Origin: Lactobacillus sp.
Lineage (GTDB): Bacteria; Bacillota; Bacilli; Lactobacillales; Lactobacillaceae
Length of the DNA: 64,000 bases
Direction of reading: 5' to 3'
Assembly (NCBI RefSeq): GCF_014803895.1
Contig: NZ_JAAVAU010000005.1
Span: 86,170 to 150,169, forward strand
In this document: positions 51,274 to 59,739 of the stretch, piece by piece
Numbering within the stretch: the first letter of the stretch is position 1
Layout of the letters: every line of letters begins with the position of its first letter
The notes under the pieces: generated by a model
The model's database searches: none
Seen by the model: only the letters and a program-made list of their open reading frames with translations
Told to the model about the DNA's origin: nothing
Program-made: the position numbers and the translations under genes

Positions 51274-51344
51274 TTTTTAAGCATATAATTTGTATCTTCT
51301 TTTGAAAAAGTATTAGACTAATACAGGAAGAAAGAGGGTATATT

Positions 51345-51992
51345 ATGAAAAAAGTTGGAATTATTGGTGCTTCCGGAATGGCTGGAAGTGCAATTTATAA
51401 ATTAGCTAGTGAGCAACCAGAAATTGAAGTTACCGGTATTGTTAGAAATAAGGCTAAAGCTGAAGAAGTTTTAGGCAAGGATGCAAGTTTATTAATTGGT
51501 GATGTATTTGATATGAATGATAGCTTGTTAGAAAAATTTGACGTTATTGTTGATGCCTTTAGTACAATTCCGGATAAGGCAGCTGATCAAGTTACTTTAG
51601 CTAAAAAGTTGGTTTCTCTAGCTAAAAAGAGTAAAGCTAGAGTTATTTTCATTTTAGGTGGAGGTAGTTTACATACTGGTGCTGATCATCATCTAGTTGT
51701 TGAAGATGTTGCAGCCATGGAAGGATCAGATGCATGGATTAATACCCCTCGTCAACAACTTAAAGAATTAGAATACTTAAGAGGTGTTGACGATGTTGAT
51801 TGGGTAGGAATTTCTCCATCGATGATTTTTGAAGCCGGTCCTGCTACTGACTATATTATGGGTGAAGATGAACTTTTGTATAATGACAAGAATGAATCAA
51901 AAGTTACCTCAGGAACTATGGCTAAGGTAGTTGTGGGCGAAATTATTAATCCAAACCATCACCAACAAAGAATAACTGTTGTTAATAAGTAA
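51345..51992 (+). CDS. NAD(P)-binding oxidoreductase (NmrA/SDR-like)
   Basis: 215 residues with N-terminal Rossmann motif GIIGASGMAGSAIY (GxxGxxG). It resembles atypical short-chain dehydrogenases such as YwnB/NmrA-like proteins; the substrate is unknown. The gene sits alone between two identical tRNA-Thr genes. Confidence 0.8.
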   Translation: MKKVGIIGASGMAGSAIYKLASEQPEIEVTGIVRNKAKAEEVLGKDASLLIGDVFDMNDSLLEKFDVIVDAFSTIPDKAADQVTLAKKLVSLAKKSKARVIFILGGGSLHTGADHHLVVEDVAAMEGSDAWINTPRQQLKELEYLRGVDDVDWVGISPSMIFEAGPATDYIMGEDELLYNDKNESKVTSGTMAKVVVGEIINPNHHQQRITVVNK

Positions 51993-52062
51993 TAACTTTG
52001 AAAGAGCACAAGGTGTGCTCTTTTTTTATGTAAAAAATATTATTGATTAAGTTAAAAAAGAT

Positions 52063-52090
52063 TTGCATTTGTGTTTATTTCTGCTATACT
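52063..52090 (+). promoter_or_regulatory. Promoter of tRNA-Thr copy 2
   Basis: -35 TTGCAT, 16-base spacer, -10 TATACT, 18 bases before the tRNA. Confidence 0.65.
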
Positions 52091-52107
52091 AATATATGTC
52101 ATATGGC

Positions 52108-52180
52108 GCTGACTTAGCTCAGTTGGCAGAGCACGTCATTAGTAATGATGAGGTCGAAGGTTCGAATCCTTTAGTCAGCA
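52108..52180 (+). tRNA. tRNA-Thr (anticodon AGT), copy 2
   Basis: Identical over all 73 bases to copy 1 at 51163; the flanks differ. It has its own promoter and terminator. Confidence 0.93.
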
Positions 52181-52188
52181 TATGATAA

Positions 52189-52219
52189 AAGCACTAACTG
52201 AATGGTTAGTGCTTTTTTT
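52189..52219 (+). terminator. Terminator of tRNA-Thr copy 2
   Basis: AGCACTAAC / GTTAGTGCT followed by T7. Confidence 0.9.
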
Positions 52220-52242
52220 GTATCAAAAATATGAGTTAATTG

Positions 52243-52271
52243 TTGACTTACAAAAAGTTAGTGTATATACT
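52243..52271 (+). promoter_or_regulatory. Promoter of trxB
   Basis: -35 TTGACT, 17-base spacer, -10 TATACT, leaving a leader of about 60 bases. Confidence 0.75.
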
Positions 52272-52338
52272 GTAAGAAAATTAGAAAAATTACTAGATTG
52301 TTAAATAAAATTTATTAATAATTAACGAGGATAAAATT

Positions 52339-53265
52339 ATGAAGAAGTATGATGTTGTTGTAATTGGAGCAGGCCCTGGCGGAATGACCGCTGCACTTTA
52401 CGCAGCTCGTGCCAATTTGAAGGTAGCTATGCTTGATCGTGGTGTTTATGGTGGTAACATGAACAACACTGCAGAAATTGAAAACTATCCTGGCTTTGAA
52501 TCAATTATGGGACCAGAACTTGGTGAAAAAATGTATAAGACTGCCATGAATGCAGGCGTAGAATTTATTTATGGTAATGTTCAAGGAATTGAAAATGCTA
52601 AAAATATTACTAAGCTGGTAAAGACAGATACCGAAGATTTTGAAACTAAAGTAGTGATAATTGCCACAGGAGCTAATAATCGTAAGTTGGAGATTCCTGG
52701 TGAGGAGAAATATTCTGGTCGAGGAGTTTCTTACTGCGCAGTCTGCGATGGAGCATTTTTCAAGGATGAAGATGTTGCAGTCGTTGGTGGTGGAGATTCT
52801 GCTGTTTCAGAAGGTCTTTACCTTGCAAATGTTACTAAGAATGTTAATGTAATTCATCGTCGTGACGAACTTCGTGCTGAAAAGGTTTTGCAAGATAGAG
52901 CATTTAAAAATAATAAGATTGACTTTACTTGGGATAGTGAAGTTAAAGAAATTGTTGGTGATGACCAAAAGATGACAGGTCTTAAGGTTCATAATAAGAA
53001 AACTGGTGAGGATACAACAGTTCCCGCATCTGGTGTATTTATTTACATTGGAAATGTACCTAATACTTCTGAATTTTTAGATTTAGGAATCACTGATAAG
53101 CAAGGTTGGATTGAAACTAATGATCAAATGGAAACTGCCATTCCTGGTATTTATGCAATTGGTGATGTTCGCTCTAAAAAGTTGCGTCAAATTACAACTG
53201 CTGTTGGTGAAGGTGGTATTGCAGGACAAAATTCCTTTGAGTACATTGAAAGTTTAGAAAAATAA
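52339..53265 (+). CDS. trxB: Thioredoxin reductase
   Basis: 308 residues: FAD motif GAGPGGMTAALYAAR, redox-active CAVCDG, NADPH motif GGGDSAVSEG and the C-terminal TAVGEGGIAGQ. It reduces thioredoxin with NADPH. Confidence 0.95.
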   Translation: MKKYDVVVIGAGPGGMTAALYAARANLKVAMLDRGVYGGNMNNTAEIENYPGFESIMGPELGEKMYKTAMNAGVEFIYGNVQGIENAKNITKLVKTDTEDFETKVVIIATGANNRKLEIPGEEKYSGRGVSYCAVCDGAFFKDEDVAVVGGGDSAVSEGLYLANVTKNVNVIHRRDELRAEKVLQDRAFKNNKIDFTWDSEVKEIVGDDQKMTGLKVHNKKTGEDTTVPASGVFIYIGNVPNTSEFLDLGITDKQGWIETNDQMETAIPGIYAIGDVRSKKLRQITTAVGEGGIAGQNSFEYIESLEK

Positions 53266-53311
53266 CTAAAGAATTAATATAATATACAAATAATTAATTT
53301 GAACTCAATAC

Positions 53312-53349
53312 AAAAAAGATATCATCAGTGCGCGATGATATCTTTTTTT
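53312..53349. terminator. Bidirectional terminator
   Basis: A 15-bp stem AAAAAAGATATCATC / GATGATATCTTTTTT between convergent trxB and the permease gene. Confidence 0.9.
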
Positions 53350-53352
53350 GTG

Positions 53353-54717
53353 TTAATCTTCTTCGAGTTTTATTGAGATATTGGAGTTTTCTGTCTGACG
53401 TGCTTTTCTTCTCATAAAGAACAGAACTGGTAATCCTAGCAATACCATTCCACCAAAGAGTAAAACTCCGATTGGATCGTGAACAATTTGACTGATAACT
53501 GCAAACATTCCACCACCAATAGCAATCATTGGTGTAATTGGATAAAGCGGAGTTGAAAATGGACGCTTGGCAAATTTGTTTTTTCTAAGTAAAAAAATTC
53601 CATAGAAGGCTAGGATATAGAAACAATAAATAGTAAAAATTGATAAATTGGAAAGCTTATCTGGATCCATGAAAACCATCATGATGACTGCAATTACCAT
53701 AATAAATGCAGTCGCAATAATTGGCGACTTAGTCTTAGGTGTTACATAAGTTAATGACTTAGAAAATGGTAAGTCACCACGTTCTGCCATTGCATAAACA
53801 ATACGAGGATAAGTGATAATTTGACCATTCATTGCGCCTAGCATTGAAATTAAAATTCCAATGGTTAGTAACTTACCACCGATAGCTCCAAAGGCTTGGA
53901 CTGCAAAATAAGCAGCAGTGTTTTGTCCCATTTTTTGAATCATATCGGCTGGTACAAAGCGAAAGATTCCAAGAGTAATTAATGCATAAACTAATAACAC
54001 AATACTAATTCCTACAGTAATTGCCTTAGGAAGGACTTTTTGTGGATTTTTCATTTCTCCACCTAGGTTTGCTACTAAAATCCAACCTTCGTAGGCAAAT
54101 AAAGCAGAAAGTACAGCTACTCCAAAGTTACCACTTTCAGCAGTAATTTGAGAAACAGTTTGGCCTAGTGCATTTTGATTACCGAAAAAGAGACCAAAAA
54201 TTACAATTGCAGCAATTGGAATTAATTTTCCAATTGTAGTAGCAACTGAGAAAGCTGCTCCAATTTTATTTCCTAAAAAGTTGATACTACCGACAATAAT
54301 TAAACTTAAAATAGCGAGTGGAAGCCGCCATTGCGTACCAAGTCCAAAGAAATTAGTAAGTAAAATACCAATAAAGCTTGCAACAGCTCCAAGAAGTGCA
54401 GGACCATATACAATAATTTGCATCCAACCCGCCAAAAAGCCTGCTAGACGTCCATAAATTTTTTCAATATAAACATAAAGTCCACCAGTATAAGGCATTT
54501 GAGCAGCGATTTCTGCAATAGTTAGTCCACCAGTTAAGGTAATTACACCTCCAAGAACCCATGCAAAAAGGGCCATAGTTGAGGTGTGGGCACTATTTAA
54601 GACGGACGCTTGCTTGAAGAAAATTCCGGACCCGATAATGGTACCGACAACAATGGAAATTGCTGACCAGAAGCCCAGCGAGCGTTTTAGTTGTTGGGGT
54701 GGTTTAGTAGTTTTCAT
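53353..54717 (-). CDS. APC-family amino acid permease
   Basis: 454 residues, 12 predicted membrane helices; the start SIVVGTIIGSGIFF in helix 1 is the substrate-binding signature of LAT-like APC transporters such as the serine/threonine exchanger SteT. The substrate cannot be read from sequence. AGGAGG precedes the ATG. Confidence 0.85.
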   Translation of the reverse strand: MKTTKPPQQLKRSLGFWSAISIVVGTIIGSGIFFKQASVLNSAHTSTMALFAWVLGGVITLTGGLTIAEIAAQMPYTGGLYVYIEKIYGRLAGFLAGWMQIIVYGPALLGAVASFIGILLTNFFGLGTQWRLPLAILSLIIVGSINFLGNKIGAAFSVATTIGKLIPIAAIVIFGLFFGNQNALGQTVSQITAESGNFGVAVLSALFAYEGWILVANLGGEMKNPQKVLPKAITVGISIVLLVYALITLGIFRFVPADMIQKMGQNTAAYFAVQAFGAIGGKLLTIGILISMLGAMNGQIITYPRIVYAMAERGDLPFSKSLTYVTPKTKSPIIATAFIMVIAVIMMVFMDPDKLSNLSIFTIYCFYILAFYGIFLLRKNKFAKRPFSTPLYPITPMIAIGGGMFAVISQIVHDPIGVLLFGGMVLLGLPVLFFMRRKARQTENSNISIKLEED

Positions 54718-55080
54718 TAAAAATTTCCTCCTAATTTTATGTATATCTATATTATGTATATAATTTGAATTTTCTATGAATTTAATAAGAATTTTTATCT
54801 TTTATTTTTCACAACCTTTTCTTTAGAAAGTCATAAAAACTTATGCTTATTTTCTTCATATTTAGCCACTATTATAATAATCAAATCAATAAAGAAGCTC
54901 ACAGAAAGGATGACCTTTATAGGAATCAAGCCGCACTCTGTTAAATGTGCAACAAATTAGAAGTAAAGTTAAATTTTTAAACAAAATCCAATAACCTCTA
55001 TAACATTTCTTTAGCTTTTATAGTTAATATATTACTTATCAGTATATTAGGAACAAGTTGAAAAATGGTAGGTAAGAAAA

Positions 55081-55131
55081 ATGTTAGTAGAGTTAGCGAT
55101 TGTTTGTTTGATATTATTTTTCCTTCGATAA
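55081..55131 (+). CDS. Candidate small hydrophobic peptide MLVELAIVCLILFFLR
   Basis: Sixteen codons with GGTAGG 8 bases upstream; the peptide is nearly all hydrophobic with a C-terminal Arg, like a single membrane helix. A terminator follows 30 bases later. It could be a small membrane peptide, a type I toxin or a signal; a non-coding RNA is equally possible. Confidence 0.4.
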   Translation: MLVELAIVCLILFFLR

Positions 55132-55160
55132 TAAATTAATTATTTTCCTCAAAACCTTTT

Positions 55161-55189
55161 AAGGGCGAGCTCAAGTGCTCGTCCTTTTC
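55161..55189 (+). terminator. Terminator of the short transcript
   Basis: AAGGGCGAGC / GCTCGTCCTT with a six-base loop and T run. Confidence 0.75.
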
Positions 55190-55246
55190 TTATGTAGAAA
55201 TTGCTATAATTAAGAAAAATACTGTTTTTTTGGAAGGAATGACAAA

Positions 55247-55954
55247 ATGAAATATAAGCAACTAATTTTTGATGTTGATGATACAATTATTGACTTTGCG
55301 GCGACGGAAGATTATGCCTTACATTCTTTGTTTAAAATTCACCATTGGAATTTAACGCCTGAAATTCAACGACAATATCATTCTTATAATCAGGGACTCT
55401 GGCGCCAACTTGAACAAGGAGAAATTACTTATGAGGAGTTAAGTGAGAAGACTTTTCATGATTTTATTAAGCAAGTGTATGGACAAGAAATTGATGGACT
55501 TAAAACAATGAATGAATATCGCTCATATTTTGGAGAAGCTCATCAATTATTACCTGGTGTAGAAGATACTTTGAAATTTGCTAAGAAGCAGGGATATAAG
55601 TTAACTATTCTCAGTAATGGTGAAAAATTTATGCAAAATCACCGTCTAGAATTAGCTGGAGTAAAAAAATATTTTGATTTAATTGTTACTTCCCAGGAAG
55701 CTCATTATTCTAAACCTGATGAACATGCATTTGATTATTTTTTTAGTCGAACAGAAATTGGTCCAAATGAAACTTTATTCTTTGGAGATGGCTTGCAGTC
55801 AGACATTCTAGGGGCTGAAAATTATGGATTTGATAGTGTGTGGTATAATCACCGTCACCGTAAAAATACTCTTAATCTCCATCCTTTATATGAAGTAGAA
55901 ACTTATCCTGAATTTGTAAAACTCATCCAAAATGACTTTGTGCAAAAGTACTAG
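55247..55954 (+). CDS. yjjG: YjjG-type noncanonical pyrimidine nucleotidase (HAD family)
   Basis: 235 residues. HAD motif I DVDDTIIDF, motif II TILSNG, motif IV FFGDGLQSDI. It dephosphorylates nucleoside monophosphates, including damaged pyrimidines. GGAAGGAA upstream of the ATG. Confidence 0.82.
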   Translation: MKYKQLIFDVDDTIIDFAATEDYALHSLFKIHHWNLTPEIQRQYHSYNQGLWRQLEQGEITYEELSEKTFHDFIKQVYGQEIDGLKTMNEYRSYFGEAHQLLPGVEDTLKFAKKQGYKLTILSNGEKFMQNHRLELAGVKKYFDLIVTSQEAHYSKPDEHAFDYFFSRTEIGPNETLFFGDGLQSDILGAENYGFDSVWYNHRHRKNTLNLHPLYEVETYPEFVKLIQNDFVQKY

Positions 55955-56022
55955 CATGTTTACAAACACTGATGTATGGGGTAGAATTCCTATATCTGTT
56001 TCTCGCAGAAAGGATAAGAAGG

Positions 56023-56565
56023 ATGAATAATACAAAAGCGTTAATGAAAAAGCGAGTTGTTGCACTCATTTTTGCATTAATTCTAGCATTAGGACTCAGT
56101 TTTTTAGCTGCGAATAGTGTAGGAGCTGCAGTTAAGGAAACCTCGATGCATGGCAAGATTGTTGTTACTTATTCAGGCAAGGGGAAGGTACGCTTGTTAA
56201 GTGATAAGGGCAATTATATTAATAAGTATGTTAATAAAAATTCAGAGTGGGTTGTTTATGCTCAAGCTACTATTAAAAAGAAGAAAATGTATCGTATTGG
56301 TAAGAATGAATGGATTCTTAAGAAATACGCTAAATTAGTTAAGAGTAAAGCGTCTGCGAAGGCTCCACGTGCGTGGACTTCAAAGAATAGTGAGCAAGGT
56401 TTTGTGATTAACACTGTTTCTACAGGGGAGATTGTGGGTAATAAATCTAAAAAAATATATTATTTACCAACCCAAAAGAATCATAAGATAATTTCATTGA
56501 ATGCCGTTGTGTTTAACAGCCAAGCAGAAGCAATTGCGGCTGGTTATAAGTTAGCTAAAAGTTAA
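56023..56565 (+). CDS. Secreted SLAP-like surface protein, unknown function
   Basis: 180 residues from the ATG at 56023 (AAGAAGG upstream); the open frame starts earlier without a ribosome site. Signal peptide ending VGAAVK, then a SLAP-like module (GKVRLLSDKGNYINKY ... WVVYAQA ... MYRIGKNEWILKKY) and a C-terminal piece with YYLPTQKNHKI and FNSQAEAIAAGYKLAK, which recalls small metal-binding-type tails of secreted nucleases. Role unknown; probably wall-associated. Confidence 0.65.
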   Translation: MNNTKALMKKRVVALIFALILALGLSFLAANSVGAAVKETSMHGKIVVTYSGKGKVRLLSDKGNYINKYVNKNSEWVVYAQATIKKKKMYRIGKNEWILKKYAKLVKSKASAKAPRAWTSKNSEQGFVINTVSTGEIVGNKSKKIYYLPTQKNHKIISLNAVVFNSQAEAIAAGYKLAKS

Positions 56566-56570
56566 ATACA

Positions 56571-56605
56571 AAAAATTGCTACTTCGTTTGAAGTAGCAAT
56601 TTTTT
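56571..56605. terminator. Bidirectional terminator
   Basis: A 15-bp stem AAAAATTGCTACTTC / GAAGTAGCAATTTTT with a GTTT loop, between convergent genes. Confidence 0.9.
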
Positions 56606-56608
56606 TGA

Positions 56609-57448
56609 TTATTTAGTTTCATAACCAATCATAATACCGCCAGTTTCTGCATAGTATGCACATAATGCACGACATTCACCAATTTCAATTTTAGCTGCGG
56701 GAAATTTATCTAAAATAACATTTTTAATGGCAGCAGCACCAGCTGCATTATCGTTTTGATCGATTTGAACCCGACCACCATCGTAGCCCTTTTTAATCAT
56801 TTCTTCGAGAATTTTCTTGTAGCAGCGTTTGTCACCACGTGCCTTGGCGATTAATTCAAATTCACCTTTATTATTAGCCTCACCAATAATGTTAAGTTTT
56901 AGCAAGCCAGCAATTTTGGCGACAGCTGTTGGAACACGACCATTGTTGGCTAAATTAGTTAAATCTTTTAAAGCGAAGATTAAATTGAGATGTTGTTGGT
57001 AATCTTCAATTTTTTTAACAATTTCTTTGAAAGAAAAACCCTCTTCAACTAATTCACCAGTCTTTTGAGCAAGCATCTTAACTTGTGGACCAGCTGAACG
57101 AGTATCAAAGACTAAAATTTTAGCTTCTGGATGGTCTTCGTGATATTGGTTAGCAGCTTGTCTAGCAGCATTATAACTACCAGAAAGGGCACTAGTGATA
57201 GTAAAGACAAAGATTTCGTCTCCACCTTCGAATGCTTGTAGCCATTCATGAACATTAGGACATGAAGTCGTAGTCTTAACGTGGGTATTCTTTAAAGCAG
57301 TTAAAAATTCAATTTTATCGATACTTTTATCATCTTTGAAAGCTTGATCTCCTACTTGGATAGTTAGGGGGACAGTAACATGAGGAGTACCAGAACAATT
57401 GTCGTCTAATAAGTTAGCGCTAGAATCAGTAATAATTTTAATATTCAT
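56609..57448 (-). CDS. DegV-family fatty-acid-binding protein
   Basis: 279 residues beginning IKIITDSSANL, with TTSCPNVHEW, the usual DegV signatures. Family members (FakB) present fatty acids to the kinase FakA. No fakA is in the window. Confidence 0.87.
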   Translation of the reverse strand: MNIKIITDSSANLLDDNCSGTPHVTVPLTIQVGDQAFKDDKSIDKIEFLTALKNTHVKTTTSCPNVHEWLQAFEGGDEIFVFTITSALSGSYNAARQAANQYHEDHPEAKILVFDTRSAGPQVKMLAQKTGELVEEGFSFKEIVKKIEDYQQHLNLIFALKDLTNLANNGRVPTAVAKIAGLLKLNIIGEANNKGEFELIAKARGDKRCYKKILEEMIKKGYDGGRVQIDQNDNAAGAAAIKNVILDKFPAAKIEIGECRALCAYYAETGGIMIGYETK

Positions 57449-57591
57449 TTTTTTGCCTCGTAAAATAAAATTCAGTCTTTTCTTTTAGCTTATTTGAAAT
57501 TGAAAGGGTTGTCAAAAGAAAAGAAAATAGTGTGATAAGATATATTAGAATTTAATATAATATTTTATTTTAAGGAGAGCAAATTATTTCT

Positions 57592-58626
57592 ATGGAAAAC
57601 GCTTGGCAAAAGCTAAAGCAAAATATATTATTACGAAGGTTTTTAGTTTTGGTAGTAATTGTCTTTGTTTTATATGAGGCAAGGGCGATGATGGATACAA
57701 TCTTATTGACGTTTATTTTTACCTATTTAATTGTTCATTTAATTGGATTTGTAAAAAAAGTATTTCCAAAAGTTCCAACTAAGTTGATAGTTGCAATAAC
57801 TTATCTTTTATTGTTTGTTGCTTTATATTTTGTGATTACTATTTATGTACCGATTTTAGTTAAGCAGATTGTAGATATAGCTCATTCAATAATGAATTTT
57901 TATAAGACTGATCAATTGAGTGGTGTTACCAAAGAAGTTAGAAGATATGTTAGTCAAAAAGATATTATTAATTCTGCCCGTCGAGGAATGGAATTTATGG
58001 TACATGCTTTGACTAGTGTAGGAACGTTAACCATTTCAATTGTAATGTCACTAATTTTGAGCTTTTTTTACACTTTTGAATTAAAGGAGATGCACCAATT
58101 CTCCCATAAATTTGTTATTCAGGGTGATTTTAAGTGGTTCTTCCAAGACATGAAGTATTTAGGTCAAAAATTTACTGACACATTTGGTGTAGTTCTAGAG
58201 GCACAGTTTTTTATTGCTTTATGTAATACGGTATTGACTATGATTGGATTAATTATTTTAAAGATGCCACAAATTATTGCTTTAGGCTTAATGATTTTTG
58301 TTTTGAGTTTAATCCCAGTAGCGGGAGTAATTATTTCATTAATTCCGTTGAGTTTGGTTGCTTACTCAACTGGAGGTATTCAAGAAGTTATTTATGTAGC
58401 TATTTTAATTATAATTGTACATTTGGTTGAAGCTTATGTGTTAAATCCAAAATTTATGGCAAGTAAAACCTCATTACCGATTTTCTATACATTTTTGATT
58501 TTGCTAGTAGCTGAGAAATTCTGGGGTACTTGGGGGTTAATTTTAGGTGTGCCAATATTTACTTTTTTATTAGAAATTATTGGTGTAGATCCGCGAGAAA
58601 GTAAGAATAAAAAACAACTGAAATAA
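57592..58626 (+). CDS. AI-2E family transporter
   Basis: 344 residues, about seven to eight membrane helices, with the C-terminal pattern GVPIFTFLLEIIGVDPRE typical of the family. Members export small molecules or act as Na+/H+ antiporters; the substrate is unknown. The last codons and the terminator recur in degraded form at 61611-61722. Confidence 0.82.
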   Translation: MENAWQKLKQNILLRRFLVLVVIVFVLYEARAMMDTILLTFIFTYLIVHLIGFVKKVFPKVPTKLIVAITYLLLFVALYFVITIYVPILVKQIVDIAHSIMNFYKTDQLSGVTKEVRRYVSQKDIINSARRGMEFMVHALTSVGTLTISIVMSLILSFFYTFELKEMHQFSHKFVIQGDFKWFFQDMKYLGQKFTDTFGVVLEAQFFIALCNTVLTMIGLIILKMPQIIALGLMIFVLSLIPVAGVIISLIPLSLVAYSTGGIQEVIYVAILIIIVHLVEAYVLNPKFMASKTSLPIFYTFLILLVAEKFWGTWGLILGVPIFTFLLEIIGVDPRESKNKKQLK

Positions 58627-58630
58627 ACAA

Positions 58631-58657
58631 AAAAAGTTTCCAATTGGAAACTTTTTT
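58631..58657 (+). terminator. Terminator of the AI-2E gene
   Basis: AAAAAGTTTCC AATT GGAAACTTTTTT, 5 bases after the stop. Confidence 0.85.
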
Positions 58658-58674
58658 GTTTGTAAATATAAAAA

Positions 58675-58690
58675 TTCTCGCTAGCGAGAA
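58675..58690. repeat. Palindrome TTCTCGCTAGCGAGAA, left copy
   Basis: A perfect 16-base palindrome; on the minus strand followed by T5, so it serves as the rgg3 terminator. An identical palindrome occurs at 61529-61544. Confidence 0.8.
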
Positions 58691-58734
58691 AAGCGGAAAA
58701 TTATGTTTTAGGATTGTGTCAAAATAGTGACTGG

Positions 58735-59592
58735 TTAGTTATCTTCTAGATGATAAATTTGTTTAACTTGCTCAAAAGCAAATTTAAAATCTGATAGTAA
58801 TTGATCAAACTTAGACGAACGGGATAGTTCAGCAAATAGTGCATTAAGTTTAGAATAATCGGTATGATTTCTAATGATATCCAGCAGGTATTGTGTGAAG
58901 TCTATTCGATATAAGGCAAGGTAGTCATAACTAGAAATATTTAGAAAGTTTATTCTTTTTAATAAATTTTTGGCATATGTGAGTTCTTTTCGCTTAATTA
59001 AGGAAAAAACTCCATTTAATAAAGTAATAGTGTCGTAATCATTTACATGTTTTCGTTCATACAATGTACTTATCAGTGACCTAGAAAGATTGTATATTGT
59101 TTGGGAATCTAATAATAATTGAACGTTACCAAATAATCTTATTTCATCCTCTGACCAATTTTTTATACTATAGCAATAATCTGTTAATTTTTTCTTAGCT
59201 GTTGGGCTAAATAGATTATTATTAGACAAGTCGAAGTAAAAATTAGCAGCTATTGCTGCTAGTAAAATAGTTGAGTCATCATTTTGAGATATTTTCAACA
59301 GTTCTTTAGCTAATGTCCCTAATTCGGTACTTTTATTGTCTTGATATAATTTTTGAATTTTATTCATTATCTGTAATGTATTATCATCGTCAGAAAAGAG
59401 CTCTTCATAACTAATATTAATCCGATTCATTAATTGCTTTACTATTTCAATAGGCATTCCACTTTCGGTAGATCCGTTTTCCCATCGAGAGAGTCGAGAG
59501 CGTGAAGTAATATTTTTGCATACTTCATCTTGTGATAGTCCTTTAATTTTTCTAAGTTTTTTAAATTTTATACCTATGTTATTTTGGTTCAT
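58735..59592 (-). CDS. Rgg-family transcriptional regulator with SHP partner (Rgg3)
   Basis: 285 residues: XRE helix-turn-helix (about 8-62, GLSQDEVCKNITSRSRLSRWENG), then an all-helical TPR-like peptide-binding domain. The start is 17 bases from the divergent start of a SHP gene, the classical arrangement of Rgg2/Rgg3-SHP pairs in streptococci. It is more distant in sequence from Rgg1 and Rgg2 than these are from each other. Confidence 0.85.
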   Translation of the reverse strand: MNQNNIGIKFKKLRKIKGLSQDEVCKNITSRSRLSRWENGSTESGMPIEIVKQLMNRINISYEELFSDDDNTLQIMNKIQKLYQDNKSTELGTLAKELLKISQNDDSTILLAAIAANFYFDLSNNNLFSPTAKKKLTDYCYSIKNWSEDEIRLFGNVQLLLDSQTIYNLSRSLISTLYERKHVNDYDTITLLNGVFSLIKRKELTYAKNLLKRINFLNISSYDYLALYRIDFTQYLLDIIRNHTDYSKLNALFAELSRSSKFDQLLSDFKFAFEQVKQIYHLEDN

Positions 59593-59609
59593 AGAAGTGA
59601 GGTCCCTTT

Positions 59610-59663
59610 ATGAAAAAATACCAAATTTTAAATATTATTACTATAATTATTGGTGGAGGTTAG
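59610..59663 (+). CDS. Short hydrophobic peptide pheromone (SHP) MKKYQILNIITIIIGGG
   Basis: Seventeen codons with GTGAGG 7 bases upstream. Basic N-terminus, hydrophobic body and C-terminal IIIGGG match streptococcal SHP propeptides, whose last 8-9 residues are the active pheromone after export and trimming. The gene is divergent from rgg3, and a terminator follows at 59697, giving an RNA of roughly 120 bases. Confidence 0.8.
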   Translation: MKKYQILNIITIIIGGG

Positions 59664-59696
59664 TTGTAAACTTTCAGATAATATTTAAATAATATA

Positions 59697-59733
59697 AATC
59701 GCCGAAGATGAGTGTATCTTCGACGATTTTTTC
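59697..59733. terminator. Terminator shared by the SHP gene and the SLAP-protein gene
   Basis: AAATCGCCGAAGAT / ATCTTCGACGATTT with a six-base loop and A/T flanks, between convergent transcripts. Confidence 0.8.
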
Positions 59734-59739
59734 TATATT

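Larger units (their letters stand above)
54718..55246. other. 529-base intergenic region with a short peptide ORF and terminator
   Basis: The left part holds the permease promoter on the minus strand. The middle (about 54890-55060) has no gene I recognise. The right part contains a plus-strand 16-codon ORF (55081-55131) and a strong hairpin at 55161-55189, evidence that a short RNA is made here, then the promoter of the nucleotidase gene. Confidence 0.5.

Noticed and set aside
54915..54959. 15-codon frame beginning MTFIGIKP upstream of the 16-residue peptide
   Set aside because: The AAAGG lies only directly against the ATG, composition is not hydrophobic, and no second line of evidence supports it.
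55066..55140. Alternative frame MVGKKNVSRVSDCLF overlapping the 16-residue peptide
   Set aside because: No ribosome site at proper spacing; the overlapping frame at 55081 is better placed.
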